From: a bacterium
GTDB lineage: Bacteria; Planctomycetota; J058; JAJDCP01
Direction of reading: 5' to 3'
DNA length: 33,049 bases
NCBI GenBank assembly: GCA_030428695.1
Contig: JAUIEM010000053.1
Location: 1 to 33,049 of the forward strand
The translations under genes were made by a program, and so were the position numbers. Below, piece by piece: positions 14,798 through 22,717 of this stretch. Position 1 is the first letter of the stretch; every line of letters begins with the position of its first letter. The notes beneath the pieces are model-generated. The model saw only the letters and a program-made list of their open reading frames with translations, made no database searches and was not told where the DNA came from.

Positions 14798-15586
14798 TCA
14801 GTCCCAGTCCCAGCGTTCGCCGGCCCGCAGCAGGTGGGTGAGCACCCCGCGCGCGGCCTGGCTGCCCGGCGCGTCGTCGATCCGCGCCTCGCGGGCATCG
14901 TAGATGATCACCCAGCCGCGGCCGAGAACCTCGAAGCCGCGGTCGTCGATCGCGATCGCGGTGCCCTCATCGATGCCGACGCCGAGCAGCTCGGGATGCT
15001 CGAGCACCGCGCTGAGCAGCCGGGCCAGGCGGCCGCGGGCGACGAAGTGCTGGTCGAGCAGCAGCCCCGGCGCGAGGTCGAGGCCCTCGAGCAGCTCGAG
15101 GTTGCCGGTCTCGAAGCGGTCGGGATCACCCTGGCCGGTCAGCATCAGCGGGCCCTGGCAGGCGGTGCCGGCGCTGGTTCCGCCGATCACCCCGCCGCGC
15201 GCCTGCAGGGCGTGCAGGGCCTCGTGCAGGGGCGTGCCGACGATCTTCTCGGCGATGCGCCGCTGGCTGCCGCCGGGAAACCAGACGCCGCCGGCCCGCG
15301 CGCAGTAGGCGAGCAGCTCCGGGTCCGAGGCGGCGTCGCGGTCGGGGAGGGGGAAGAACGCGGACTCCTCGCAACCGAGCTCGGCGAACAGGGCGCGGTG
15401 GGCCTCGCCCGAGCGCTCCGCGCGGGTGGTCGCCGCCGGCAGGATCAGCAGCGGACCGTCGACCGCCTCGGCGAAGCGGCGCAGGGCGTCCTCGGGGGAG
15501 GAGCCGCCGCCGATCAGCACCAGCCGGGTCGAGTCGGCGTCGGCGCAGGCGAGGCCGCAGAGCAGGCAGAGGAAGAGCGCGCGCAT
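14798..15586 (-). CDS. secreted cyanophycinase-like peptidase (family S51)
   Basis: This 262-residue protein has an N-terminal signal peptide (RALFLCLLCGLACADA) and the marks of cyanophycinase-type serine peptidases. These are the nucleophile elbow GGTSAGTAC, an oxyanion-region motif WFPGGSQRRI, the motif LDQHFVARGRLARL, and VGIDEGTAIAI. Cyanophycinases cleave the Asp-Arg storage polymer cyanophycin. A secreted form suggests use of external polymer or of another beta-linked peptide. The start at ATG 15586 is preferred over an adjacent GTG at 15589 because CTGGAG then has normal spacing; it overlaps the upstream stop (TGATG). It is the second gene of a minus operon after the zinc-ribbon protein. 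The exact substrate is not settled by sequence. Confidence 0.85.
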   Translation of the reverse strand: MRALFLCLLCGLACADADSTRLVLIGGGSSPEDALRRFAEAVDGPLLILPAATTRAERSGEAHRALFAELGCEESAFFPLPDRDAASDPELLAYCARAGGVWFPGGSQRRIAEKIVGTPLHEALHALQARGGVIGGTSAGTACQGPLMLTGQGDPDRFETGNLELLEGLDLAPGLLLDQHFVARGRLARLLSAVLEHPELLGVGIDEGTAIAIDDRGFEVLGRGWVIIYDAREARIDDAPGSQAARGVLTHLLRAGERWDWD

Positions 15587-16680
15587 CACAGCTCCAGGCG
15601 CTTGAAGCGCTCTTTGACGGGGTCGTCGTCGGGCTCGCGGTCGTCCTCCTCCTCGAAGAAGGGCACCGGACCGCGGGAGGTGTCAACCCACAGCCGCCCG
15701 TCCTGTTCGAAGCGGAAGCGCTCGAGCTCGGGCCAGCCGACCGCCTCCTTCAGGCTGCGCAAGAGCTCGTGCAGCCCCGCGTAGCGCTCCAGGTGGCTCG
15801 CCTCGGGGGGCGCGAACAGGGCGAGCAGCTCTTCGACCAGGGCGCTCTTCGCCTCGGCGGGGACGGTCAGGCCGTGACCCGCCAGGACCGCGGCCATGCG
15901 CTCGGCGAGGGCGCCGTGGCCGTCGGGGGCGCGGTAGCGGATGCCGCTGACCCCCCGCCGCCGGCCCCGGAAGCCGACCTGGCCGAACCAGCGCTGACCG
16001 TCCGGGGCGAGGGTGTCGGGCAGGGCGGCGACATCTTCGCGCAGTCTCTCTTCCTTATAGAGCGGGCAGGCGAACACCCCCATCCGCCGCACCTCCCGCC
16101 GCAGGGTGGAGAGCAGCGCGGCCTTGTCGATCTGCACCTCGGTGCCGACCGGGATCTGGAAGCGCCACCAGCCCTTCTCGTGGGGGTCGCCGCGCTGGTA
16201 GCCGGTCAGGCGCCGGCAGCCGAAGAAGCGGTTCGGCAGCCCGGGCGCGCTCGCCCGGCAGTAGCTGTCCTCGTCGCCGGCCGGGCAGGCGGCCCGGCAG
16301 CGGGCGATCGCCGAGGCGTCGGTCGGATGCAGGGGCTGGCCGTCGACCTCGACTGCGAGCACCGAGCGGGAGCGCCCGAAGTGCTCGAGCAGGGCGAGGA
16401 AGTCGGCGGGCACGGTCAGGCTGCCGAGCTCGAAGTCGACCCGCAGCGCCGGGCGTCCGGCCCGGCTGCGGGTGCTGCGCTGGGCCTGGAGGCCGCGCTG
16501 CAGGAGCTCTTCGGGCAGCTCGTGGGCGACGACGTGCACCTCGACGATCGGCTCGCTGGACGCCTCGGGCACGGCGCTCCAGACCGCGCCACACTGCGAG
16601 CACTCGAAGCCCCGCCGGGCCGGCACGCGGCGGGGCACGGGGAACTGATGTGAGCAGCGCGGACAGCGTACGGTGTCCAT
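15586..16680 (-). CDS. zinc-ribbon protein of unknown function
   Basis: This 364-residue protein starts with an MJ0042-like zinc ribbon: CPRC near residue 6 and CSQC about 20 residues later. The rest is not a family I recognise. A second cysteine group (about residues 130-160: CRAAC, YCRAS, FGCRR) may bind metal too. The C-terminus is acidic (EEEDDREPDDDP). The region FRGRRRGVSGIRYRAPDGHGALAERM may hold a globular core. No signal peptide or membrane segment is visible, so it is probably cytosolic. ATG 16680 has GGGGAGG just upstream. It is coupled (TGATG) to the cyanophycinase-like gene downstream and diverges from the phosphomannomutase gene. Confidence 0.8.
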   Translation of the reverse strand: MDTVRCPRCSHQFPVPRRVPARRGFECSQCGAVWSAVPEASSEPIVEVHVVAHELPEELLQRGLQAQRSTRSRAGRPALRVDFELGSLTVPADFLALLEHFGRSRSVLAVEVDGQPLHPTDASAIARCRAACPAGDEDSYCRASAPGLPNRFFGCRRLTGYQRGDPHEKGWWRFQIPVGTEVQIDKAALLSTLRREVRRMGVFACPLYKEERLREDVAALPDTLAPDGQRWFGQVGFRGRRRGVSGIRYRAPDGHGALAERMAAVLAGHGLTVPAEAKSALVEELLALFAPPEASHLERYAGLHELLRSLKEAVGWPELERFRFEQDGRLWVDTSRGPVPFFEEEDDREPDDDPVKERFKRLEL

Positions 16681-16691
16681 GGATCCTCCCC

Positions 16692-16720
16692 TCGTCAGCC
16701 CGGGAGCGGTGTGGTATGGT
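16692..16720 (+). promoter_or_regulatory. putative extended -10 promoter of the phosphomannomutase operon
   Basis: TCGTCA (16692-16697), a 17-base spacer and TATGGT (16715-16720), preceded by TGG as in extended -10 promoters, predict a start near 16727, about 15 bases before the GTG at 16742. Confidence 0.4.
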
Positions 16721-16741
16721 ACCCCGAAAAAGGTGACGTTC

Positions 16742-18130
16742 GTGACACTGGAACAGGTCAACCCCGCCATCTTCCGCGACTACGACATCCGCGGCAAGTC
16801 CGAGGCCGATCTCAGCCCCGCGCTCGCCTACCGTCTCGGCCGCGCCTTCGCCGCGCAGCTCGGCCCCGCGGCGCGCACCGTCTGCGTCGGCGGCGACATG
16901 CGTCTCGACACCCCGGAGCTGAAGGCCGAGCTGGCCCGGGGCCTGGCGGTCTCCGGCCTCGAGGTGATCGACATCGGCCAGGTGCCGACTCCCGCGGTCT
17001 ACTTCGCGGTCTGCCACCTCGGCACCGACGCCGGGGTGCAGGTGACGGCGAGCCACAACCCCCCCTGCGACAACGGCTTCAAGTTCTGCGGCCGGGACGC
17101 CGCGCCGGTCGTCGCCGCCGAGATCGCGGCGCTGCGCGAGGCGGTGTGTGCGCCGGAGCCGCCGCCGGCGGAGACTGTGGGCCGCATCCGCAGCCAGTCG
17201 ATCGACGAGGTCTACCTCGACGCGATCGCCTCCCGGGTCGAGATCGGCCGGCCCCTCAAGGTGGTCGTCGACGCAGGCAACGGCATGCTGGCCGAGCTCG
17301 GGCCGCGGTTGTTGCGGAAGCTCGGGATGCAGGTCAGCGAGATGTACTGCACGATCGACGGGCGCTTCCCGAACCATCCCGCCGACCCGACGGTCGCGGC
17401 GAACATGGCCGAGCTGATGGAGCGGGTCCGGTCCGAAGGCGCCGACCTCGGGCTCGGTTACGACGGCGACGGCGACCGCATCGGCGCGGTCGACGAGCGC
17501 GGCCGTCTGCTGTACGGCGACCAGCTGCTCGCGCTGCTCGCCCGGCCGATCCTCGCCGAGCGGAAGGGCGCGCCGATCGTGTTCGAGGTCAAGTGCTCCC
17601 GCGCCCTGGTCCAGGACATCGAGCAGCACGGCGGCAGGCCGGTGATGTTCCGCACCGGGCACTCGAACATCAAGGCCCGCATGCACGCCGACGAGGCCCC
17701 CCTCGGCGGCGAGATGAGCGGCCACATGTTCTTCGCCGACGACTGGTTCGGCTTCGACGACGCGCTCTTCGCCAGCGCCCGGCTGCTCGCCCAGCTGAGC
17801 AACGGCGAGGCCTCGCTCGGGGCGCTGCTCGACACGTTGCCCTCCTACCCGTGCACGCCCGAGATCCGCGTACCGTGCGCCGACGAGCGCAAGTTCGAGG
17901 TCGTCGCCAGCCTCGCGCGCCACTTCGGCGAGCGCTATCCCTGCCTGACCGTCGATGGCGTGCGCTTCGACGTCGGCCAGGGCTGGGGGCTGGTGCGCGC
18001 GTCGAACACCAGCCCCAAGCTGATCGTGCGGGCCGAGGCGGAGGACGACGACGGCCTCGCGGCGATCAAGGCCGAGCTGCGCGAGGCCCTGTCCGAGCTC
18101 GCCGGCCTGTCGGTGCCCGCGCTGGACTGA
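16742..18130 (+). CDS. phosphomannomutase/phosphoglucomutase (AlgC type)
   Basis: This cytosolic enzyme interconverts hexose 1- and 6-phosphates, feeding GDP-mannose or UDP-glucose synthesis for surface polysaccharides. The 462-residue protein has all four active-site loops of the alpha-D-phosphohexomutase family. These are the phosphoserine loop TASHNP (S104), the metal loop DGDGDR (D241, D243, D245), the sugar-binding GEMSGH, and the C-terminal phosphate loop RASNTSP. The N-terminus FRDYDIRGK is typical of the AlgC/ManB branch. I chose GTG 16742 because the family starts a few residues before FRDYDIRG and AAGG lies upstream. It is followed 10 bases later by the membrane-protein gene. Mannose versus glucose preference cannot be read from sequence. 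Confidence 0.95.
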   Translation: MTLEQVNPAIFRDYDIRGKSEADLSPALAYRLGRAFAAQLGPAARTVCVGGDMRLDTPELKAELARGLAVSGLEVIDIGQVPTPAVYFAVCHLGTDAGVQVTASHNPPCDNGFKFCGRDAAPVVAAEIAALREAVCAPEPPPAETVGRIRSQSIDEVYLDAIASRVEIGRPLKVVVDAGNGMLAELGPRLLRKLGMQVSEMYCTIDGRFPNHPADPTVAANMAELMERVRSEGADLGLGYDGDGDRIGAVDERGRLLYGDQLLALLARPILAERKGAPIVFEVKCSRALVQDIEQHGGRPVMFRTGHSNIKARMHADEAPLGGEMSGHMFFADDWFGFDDALFASARLLAQLSNGEASLGALLDTLPSYPCTPEIRVPCADERKFEVVASLARHFGERYPCLTVDGVRFDVGQGWGLVRASNTSPKLIVRAEAEDDDGLAAIKAELREALSELAGLSVPALD

Positions 18131-18140
18131 GGAGAGCCCG

Positions 18141-19424
18141 ATGCCGGAGGAGCTGCCACCGGGCCCGTGGATGCGCGGCCGCAAGCGCCACAAACCCGCG
18201 CCGCAGGCGGAGCCGTCCCCGCCGGCGGAGCTGGAGTCCGGGTCACCGGGCCAACAGACGCCCCGTCCCGAAGGACCCGGCCCGCGTCACGGCGCGGAGT
18301 CGGTCGCGGAACAGCCGTCGGACCCGGACTCCGCAGGACCCGTTGCGGAGCACGGCGCGGAGTCGGCAGCGGAACCGCCGTCGCGACCGGACTCTGCGTC
18401 GGACTCCCCGGCCTCCGGCGTGGACGCGCCCCTGGCCGCCACCCGGCCGGCCGCCAAGGGCTTCGCGCCCTGGCTGCGGGGGAGGCGCCGCGCCGCGCCC
18501 GAGGAGCCCGAGCACGCTCCGGCCGAGGCTGAGCCGGGACCGGACGCCTGCGCTCCGCCGAGGGCTGCGGAGGGCGCGCAAGGCGAGGCAGCCACAGGGG
18601 TTGAAGAGCGCACGCGGGCCGAGGGGCCGGGCGCGGAGCAGCCCGCCGCGGAGCCTTCGCTGGTCGCGAGCGCGGGGGCGGCCCTCGGCGACCCGAGCCG
18701 CGACCCCGCGCCCGAGGCGCCGGTCTCGCGGGAGCGCCGACCCGAGCGCAAGCCGCGCCGCCCACGGCCTGAGCGCAAGCCGCGCAAGCCGCCGGGGGAG
18801 CGCAAGGACGACGCGCTCTTCGCCCGCATCCGCCCCTTCCAGGAGCGCGAGAGGAAGTCGCAGGGCGGCGAGCTGCGGGTGGTCGAGGGCGGCCGGCCGA
18901 GCACGCGCTTCCGGCTCGAGAGCGACGACGTCGGGCTGGTCCTGAAGTCCGGGCCGAGCGACAAGCTCAAGCTCCAGGTCGCGGTCGGGGTCGGCGGCCT
19001 GCTGCTCCTCGGCCTGATCTCGACGGGCTTCGGCATCGCCGAGCTGGTCGCGAGCCCGCCGGCCCTGAACACGCTGTTCCTCGGCGGTCTGCCGAACACC
19101 TTCAGCTGTGGCTGTGTGACCAGCCTGTTCGCGTTGTTCGGCGCGCTTCCGTGCATCGTCGCCCTGCGGCGCGGCGTGCACCTGGTGATCGACACCGGAC
19201 CGGGGCGCGCGCGGTACAAGGGCCCGAGCGGCGACCTCGAGTTCCCGGTCTCGTTCATCACCGGCATGCGCGCCGAGTCCGCCGCCATGGCCCGCTCGGT
19301 GTGCCTTCACGTGCGCGGGCGCGGCGCGCTGTTCCTGTTCTACTCGACCCGGCTCGACGAGGTCTCGCGGGTGCGCGAGGCGCTCTCGGTCGCCGTTCCC
19401 CACATGCGAGGCAAGCACTCCTGA
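18141..19424 (+). CDS. membrane protein with long disordered N-terminus and C-terminal PH-like domain
   Basis: This 427-residue protein is of unknown family. Residues 1-240 are Pro/Ala/Glu/Arg-rich and low in complexity, with internal duplications: PWMRGRKRHKP and PWLRGRRRAAP, and two copies of a HGAES(V/A)AEPPS-like unit. Two hydrophobic segments follow (about 280-302 and 313-342), including LLLLGLISTGFGIAELV. A C-terminal domain of about 80 residues then reads like a small PH-type beta fold (YKGPSGDLEFPVSFITGM). Ends should face the cytoplasm, with a two-helix hairpin in the membrane. ATG 18141 has GGAG upstream. Its stop overlaps the next start (TGATG). A link to the flanking metabolic genes is not evident. 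Confidence 0.8.
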   Translation: MPEELPPGPWMRGRKRHKPAPQAEPSPPAELESGSPGQQTPRPEGPGPRHGAESVAEQPSDPDSAGPVAEHGAESAAEPPSRPDSASDSPASGVDAPLAATRPAAKGFAPWLRGRRRAAPEEPEHAPAEAEPGPDACAPPRAAEGAQGEAATGVEERTRAEGPGAEQPAAEPSLVASAGAALGDPSRDPAPEAPVSRERRPERKPRRPRPERKPRKPPGERKDDALFARIRPFQERERKSQGGELRVVEGGRPSTRFRLESDDVGLVLKSGPSDKLKLQVAVGVGGLLLLGLISTGFGIAELVASPPALNTLFLGGLPNTFSCGCVTSLFALFGALPCIVALRRGVHLVIDTGPGRARYKGPSGDLEFPVSFITGMRAESAAMARSVCLHVRGRGALFLFYSTRLDEVSRVREALSVAVPHMRGKHS

Positions 19425-20317
19425 TGGCACACACCCGCGCGAAGGTCGTCGATCCGAAGCCGATCGCCGACCGCTTCTTCGCCGAGGTCCGACGCGACAT
19501 CGCCGCCCTCGACCGGGAGGTGCGGCTGGTCAGCTTCCTCGCCAGCGACGATCCCGCGGCGCGCATGTACGCCCGCTTCACGAAGAACGGCTGCCAGGCC
19601 GTGGGGGCGCGCTTCGAGCTGCGGAGGGTCAAGCGCCTCGAGCTCGAGCGGGCGCTGCACAAGGCGAACGAAGACCCGGACATCGCCGGGCTGCAGATCT
19701 ACTACCCGGTGTTCGGCACCGAGCGCGATGCCTACCTGCGGGATGCGATCCGTGTCGAGAAGGACGTCGAAGGGTTGCACTCGATCTACCGCTACAACCT
19801 GTACAACGACATCCGCTACCTCGACAAAGGGCAGAGCAAGAAGAGCCTGATCCCCTGCACTCCGCTCGCGATCATCAAGATCCTCGAGGCGGTCGAGGTC
19901 CACCGCGCCGAGCCCGGCCGGCAGCCGTTGGAGGGGATGCGGGCCTGTGTGGTCAACCGCAGCGAGGTGGTCGGCCGGCCCCTCGCGGCGATGCTCGCCC
20001 ACGACGGGGCCCTGGTCCACAGCTTCGACGTCGACGGCTGCATGGTCTTCTCCGGCACCGAGGTCGACGACGCCGACCTCCCCCTCGAGACCGCGATGCG
20101 CGAGGCCGACCTCCTGATCACCGGGGTGCCCGACCCGGGGTTCGGGCCGGTGGGGCCCAGGCAGATCAAGCCCGGCGCGGTCGTTGTCAACTTCTCCTCG
20201 GCGCAGAACGTCGCCCGGGACATCACCTCGGCGGCGCGGCTGTTCGTGCCCCGGGTCGGTCCGGTGACGGTCGCGATGTGCCTGCGCAACCTCGTGCGGC
20301 TCTGCCGCAACTTCTGA
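19424..20317 (+). CDS. methylenetetrahydrofolate dehydrogenase, yeast MTD1-like
   Basis: This 297-residue cytosolic enzyme oxidises 5,10-methylene-THF to methenyl-THF in one-carbon metabolism. It has the FolD fold: PCTPLAIIKILE, the dinucleotide-binding VVNRSEVVGRPLAAMLA, and LLITGVPDPGF. The details recall the monofunctional, NAD-dependent yeast enzyme MTD1 more than bacterial FolD: DDPAARMYARFT, YYPVFGTERDAYL, EKDVEGLHSIYRYNLY and NDIRYLD. The catalytic lysine of bifunctional FolD (four residues after the conserved Tyr, here Y49) is Thr53, as I recall for MTD1, which lacks cyclohydrolase activity. Lys54 sits next to it. It is coupled to the upstream gene by TGATG and followed by a hairpin terminator. 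The MTD1 comparison is from memory. Confidence 0.85.
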   Translation: MAHTRAKVVDPKPIADRFFAEVRRDIAALDREVRLVSFLASDDPAARMYARFTKNGCQAVGARFELRRVKRLELERALHKANEDPDIAGLQIYYPVFGTERDAYLRDAIRVEKDVEGLHSIYRYNLYNDIRYLDKGQSKKSLIPCTPLAIIKILEAVEVHRAEPGRQPLEGMRACVVNRSEVVGRPLAAMLAHDGALVHSFDVDGCMVFSGTEVDDADLPLETAMREADLLITGVPDPGFGPVGPRQIKPGAVVVNFSSAQNVARDITSAARLFVPRVGPVTVAMCLRNLVRLCRNF

Positions 20318-20318
20318 G

Positions 20319-20350
20319 CCCGGTGAATCAACCCGGGGTGATTCACCGGG
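20319..20350 (+). terminator. 12-bp-stem hairpin after the dehydrogenase gene
   Basis: CCCGGTGAATCA (20319-20330) and its exact reverse complement (20339-20350) enclose an 8-base loop and begin two bases after the stop codon. ATTTCG follows, a weak T-tract, so termination may need Rho or may depend on the very stable stem. It could also protect the 3' end. Part of the arm (11 bases) recurs at 20413-20423. Confidence 0.6.
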
Positions 20351-20520
20351 ATTTCGTCGCGAGGGCCCGGAGGCCGCCCGAGATCCGCGGCATCCGGGTC
20401 CGCAGCAGGGATCCCGGTGAATCGAACGGGATCGAACGGGCTGAGCCCGGAGCACCGAAACCCCCCACCCGTCGCGGCTCGTCCGGACGGCGTCGCGGTC
20501 GTCGTCCGGGGAACTTTTGG
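20351..20520. other. intergenic region with short repeated arms
   Basis: This gap has no gene. The 11-mer CCCGGTGAATC of the preceding hairpin recurs at 20413-20423, followed by two tandem copies of ATCGAACGGG and a near-palindrome CGGGCT-G-AGCCCG at 20437-20449. These may be remnants of another terminator-like element or a protein-binding site. Confidence 0.45.
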
Positions 20521-20548
20521 TTGAAACCCCGGACGCCCCCCTTACGAT
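20521..20548 (+). promoter_or_regulatory. putative promoter of the KptA-NUDIX gene
   Basis: TTGAAA (20521-20526), a 16-base spacer and TACGAT (20543-20548) match sigma70 boxes. The -10 overlaps the first ATG of the frame, and transcription would start near 20555. If real, translation must begin further in, at the GTG at 20586 or 20616. Confidence 0.45.
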
Positions 20549-21665
20549 GAGTCTGTACGCCACGGCGGAAGTCGGTGGCCCGCGCGTGTTTCGACGTGCG
20601 ACAGATGAGCAGACAGTGAACCAGACGGTGAGATTGAGTCGCTACCTCGCGTTCCTTCTTCGCCACAAACCGGAAACGCTCAACCTGACGATCGACAACC
20701 AGGGTTGGACGCCCCTGGACGACCTCCTCGTCCGATTGAACAAGACCGGCCGGTTTGGCGAAGCGGTGACCCGTGCGCACATCGAAGAGCTGGTCCGCCA
20801 GGACAGGCGGCGGCGCTTTTCGATCCGCGACGGGGCGATCCGCGCCAACGGCGGCCACACCACCTCGAAGGTCAATGTCGAGTACCCCGTCGTCCGGCCG
20901 CCCGACCTGCTCTTCTTCGGCACCTCCTCGAAGCGACGCGCCGACATCGCCCGCGACTGCGGGCTCAAGCCTCACAAGTGGCGCTACATCCAGCTCTCCG
21001 CCGCGCCCCGCTCGGCGGAACGGGTCGCGAGCCGGGTCGGCAAGCAGCCCCATGTGGTGGTGGTCGAGGCGGCCCGCGCGGCGCGCTCGGGGGTCTTCTT
21101 CTATCGCGCGCCGAGCGGCGTGTACCTCGCGAAGTTCATCCCGTTCGAATTTCTGTTGAGTGAACAGTCCAACTACCTCCGTCAGGAGAGCAGCGGCGGC
21201 GTGCTATACCGTGGCGAAGGCGAGCGCAGCCAGGTGTTGCTGATCCGCGCCGAGCGCCACGGGCGCGGCGTCTGGGAGATCGCCAAGGGCAAAGTCGAGC
21301 CCGGCGAGACCATCGAGGAGGCGGCGATCCGTGAGCTGTGCGAGGAGACGGGTGTCTCCGCCGCGCCGAGCTCGCTCAGCATCCGCGCGCCGCTTAGACG
21401 GATCCGCTACGCGTTCCGCACGGACGACCTGTGCTTCCTGAAGACGGTGCATTTTTTCCTGATCAAGTGCCAGGAGACCGAGCTGTCCTTCCAGCCCCGG
21501 GCCGAGGAGCGCATCTTCGACTGCAAGTGGTTCGGGCTCGACGAGGCGGCCAACAAGGTCGCGTTCCGCAACCTGCGCCCGATCATCCGCGCGGCGAAGG
21601 CGATCCTCCATCCGGCCGGGGTGCGGGCGTCGCGCCGTCGCCGTCGGAAGCCGGTGCGGCGCTGA
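20547..21665 (+). CDS. RNA 2'-phosphotransferase (KptA/Tpt1) fused to a NUDIX hydrolase
   Basis: Up to 372 residues in two domains. The N-terminal KptA/Tpt1 domain (about 30-210) shows LSRYLAFLLRHKPE, GWTPLDDLL, RFSIRDGAIRANGGH, LFFGTSS and GVYLAKFIPFEFL. This family transfers an RNA 2'-phosphate to NAD+, giving ADP-ribose 1''-2'' cyclic phosphate and nicotinamide. The C-terminal NUDIX domain has a complete Nudix box at residues 248-270 (GKVEPGE, then RELCEETGV), so it should be active on a nucleoside diphosphate-X substrate. The C-terminal tail is basic (RRRRRKPVRR) and may bind RNA. The start is uncertain: ATG 20547 has no ribosome-binding site and overlaps a promoter-like -10. GTG 20616, ten codons before the KptA core, is a good alternative. 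The gene appears to be transcribed alone. Confidence 0.9.
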   Translation: MSLYATAEVGGPRVFRRATDEQTVNQTVRLSRYLAFLLRHKPETLNLTIDNQGWTPLDDLLVRLNKTGRFGEAVTRAHIEELVRQDRRRRFSIRDGAIRANGGHTTSKVNVEYPVVRPPDLLFFGTSSKRRADIARDCGLKPHKWRYIQLSAAPRSAERVASRVGKQPHVVVVEAARAARSGVFFYRAPSGVYLAKFIPFEFLLSEQSNYLRQESSGGVLYRGEGERSQVLLIRAERHGRGVWEIAKGKVEPGETIEEAAIRELCEETGVSAAPSSLSIRAPLRRIRYAFRTDDLCFLKTVHFFLIKCQETELSFQPRAEERIFDCKWFGLDEAANKVAFRNLRPIIRAAKAILHPAGVRASRRRRRKPVRR

Positions 21666-21793
21666 GGGGCCGACGGTCCCGGCGGCCGGCCCGCGACGCT
21701 TGCAGTTCGCGACGACGCTCGCCATCCTCGAGATGTTCCTCAGCAAGACCTGGGTCGGGCACGGCCCGGAGCCCGACACCGTGGAGGTCAGAC

Positions 21794-22717
21794 ATGACAC
21801 GGCTCGCCAAGTTCCTCCTGCTCGTCGCCCTGGTGGCTGGCGCGACCTGGGCCCAGGGGCCCGACCCGGTCAGCGGCATCGACCCGAGCGCGACGCCCCG
21901 CCAGCAGGCCGCGCAGGCGCTGTTGCAAGAAGCGCGGGAGCTGCGCGCGGCCGACGACGTGTCCGCGGCGATCGAGCGCTTGCTGCGGGTGCTCGAGATG
22001 CGGGGGAACGAGCTGACCGACGAGCGCTTCGACGCGATCTCGCAGATCAATGACATCGAGCAGGAGGGCCGCGACGCGATCGCCGAGGCCACCCTCCTGG
22101 TCGACGACGGCGAGCCCGAGCTCGCGCGCCAGACGCTCGACCGCATCGCCTCGGGCTTCTGCGGGACGCAGGCGGCGATGCGCGCCGACCAGCGGCTCGA
22201 CGAGATGTTCGAAGTCGACGGCGGCCACGCGCTCTTGTGGACGCAGGTCGAGGAGGAGCTGGCGGCCGGCCGCGTCCTCCGGGCCCGGAACCACCTGCGC
22301 AAGCTGTTGGCGACGACCGACCGGGACGCGGAAGACTACTCGAAGGTCGTCGAGCAGCTCAGCGCGATCCGCACCGAGCACCAGGCCGCCCTCGACGAGC
22401 AGATGGCCGCGACGATGATCCTCGAGGGCCGCGGGCTGATGCAGCGGGAGAGCTACGAGGCCGCCTACCAGCGCTTCGACTTCGTCACCAAGTTCTACCC
22501 CGACCACCCCGCCTGCGAGGACCTCGAGCGTCACAAGGACCGCTGCGTCGCCGAGCTCGCCAAGCAGGGTCTGCGCTACGAGTTCGAGCTCCACAACGGC
22601 GCGATCATCGACGGCGTCGTGCTGTGGCGGCGCAACGGGCAGGTCGCGGTGCAGGTCACCAACGGCGTCGTCTTCCTGAATCTGAGCGATGTGGCTGCGG
22701 AAAAAGCCAAAGACTGA
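21794..22717 (+). CDS. exported helical-repeat (TPR-like) protein
   Basis: This 307-residue protein has a signal peptide (AKFLLLVALVAGATWAQ), so it acts outside the cytoplasm. The mature part is almost all helical and amphipathic and reads like degenerate TPR repeats (ALLQEARELRAADDVSAAIERLL; RGLMQRESYEAAYQRFDFVTKFYPDHPA). The last 50 residues look like a small beta domain (YEFELHNGAIIDGVVLWRRN, then VAVQVTNGVVFLNL). It is not a family I can name. ATG 21794 has GGAGG six bases upstream. The 128-bp gap before it shows no clear promoter, apart from a weak TTGCAG-17-CATCCT pair. The next gene overlaps its end by 29 bases. Confidence 0.8.
   Translation: MTRLAKFLLLVALVAGATWAQGPDPVSGIDPSATPRQQAAQALLQEARELRAADDVSAAIERLLRVLEMRGNELTDERFDAISQINDIEQEGRDAIAEATLLVDDGEPELARQTLDRIASGFCGTQAAMRADQRLDEMFEVDGGHALLWTQVEEELAAGRVLRARNHLRKLLATTDRDAEDYSKVVEQLSAIRTEHQAALDEQMAATMILEGRGLMQRESYEAAYQRFDFVTKFYPDHPACEDLERHKDRCVAELAKQGLRYEFELHNGAIIDGVVLWRRNGQVAVQVTNGVVFLNLSDVAAEKAKD

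Noticed and set aside
19424..20317. Annotating the gene as bifunctional FolD
   Set aside because: The catalytic cyclohydrolase lysine position is Thr53 and several segments fit the monofunctional MTD1 type better.
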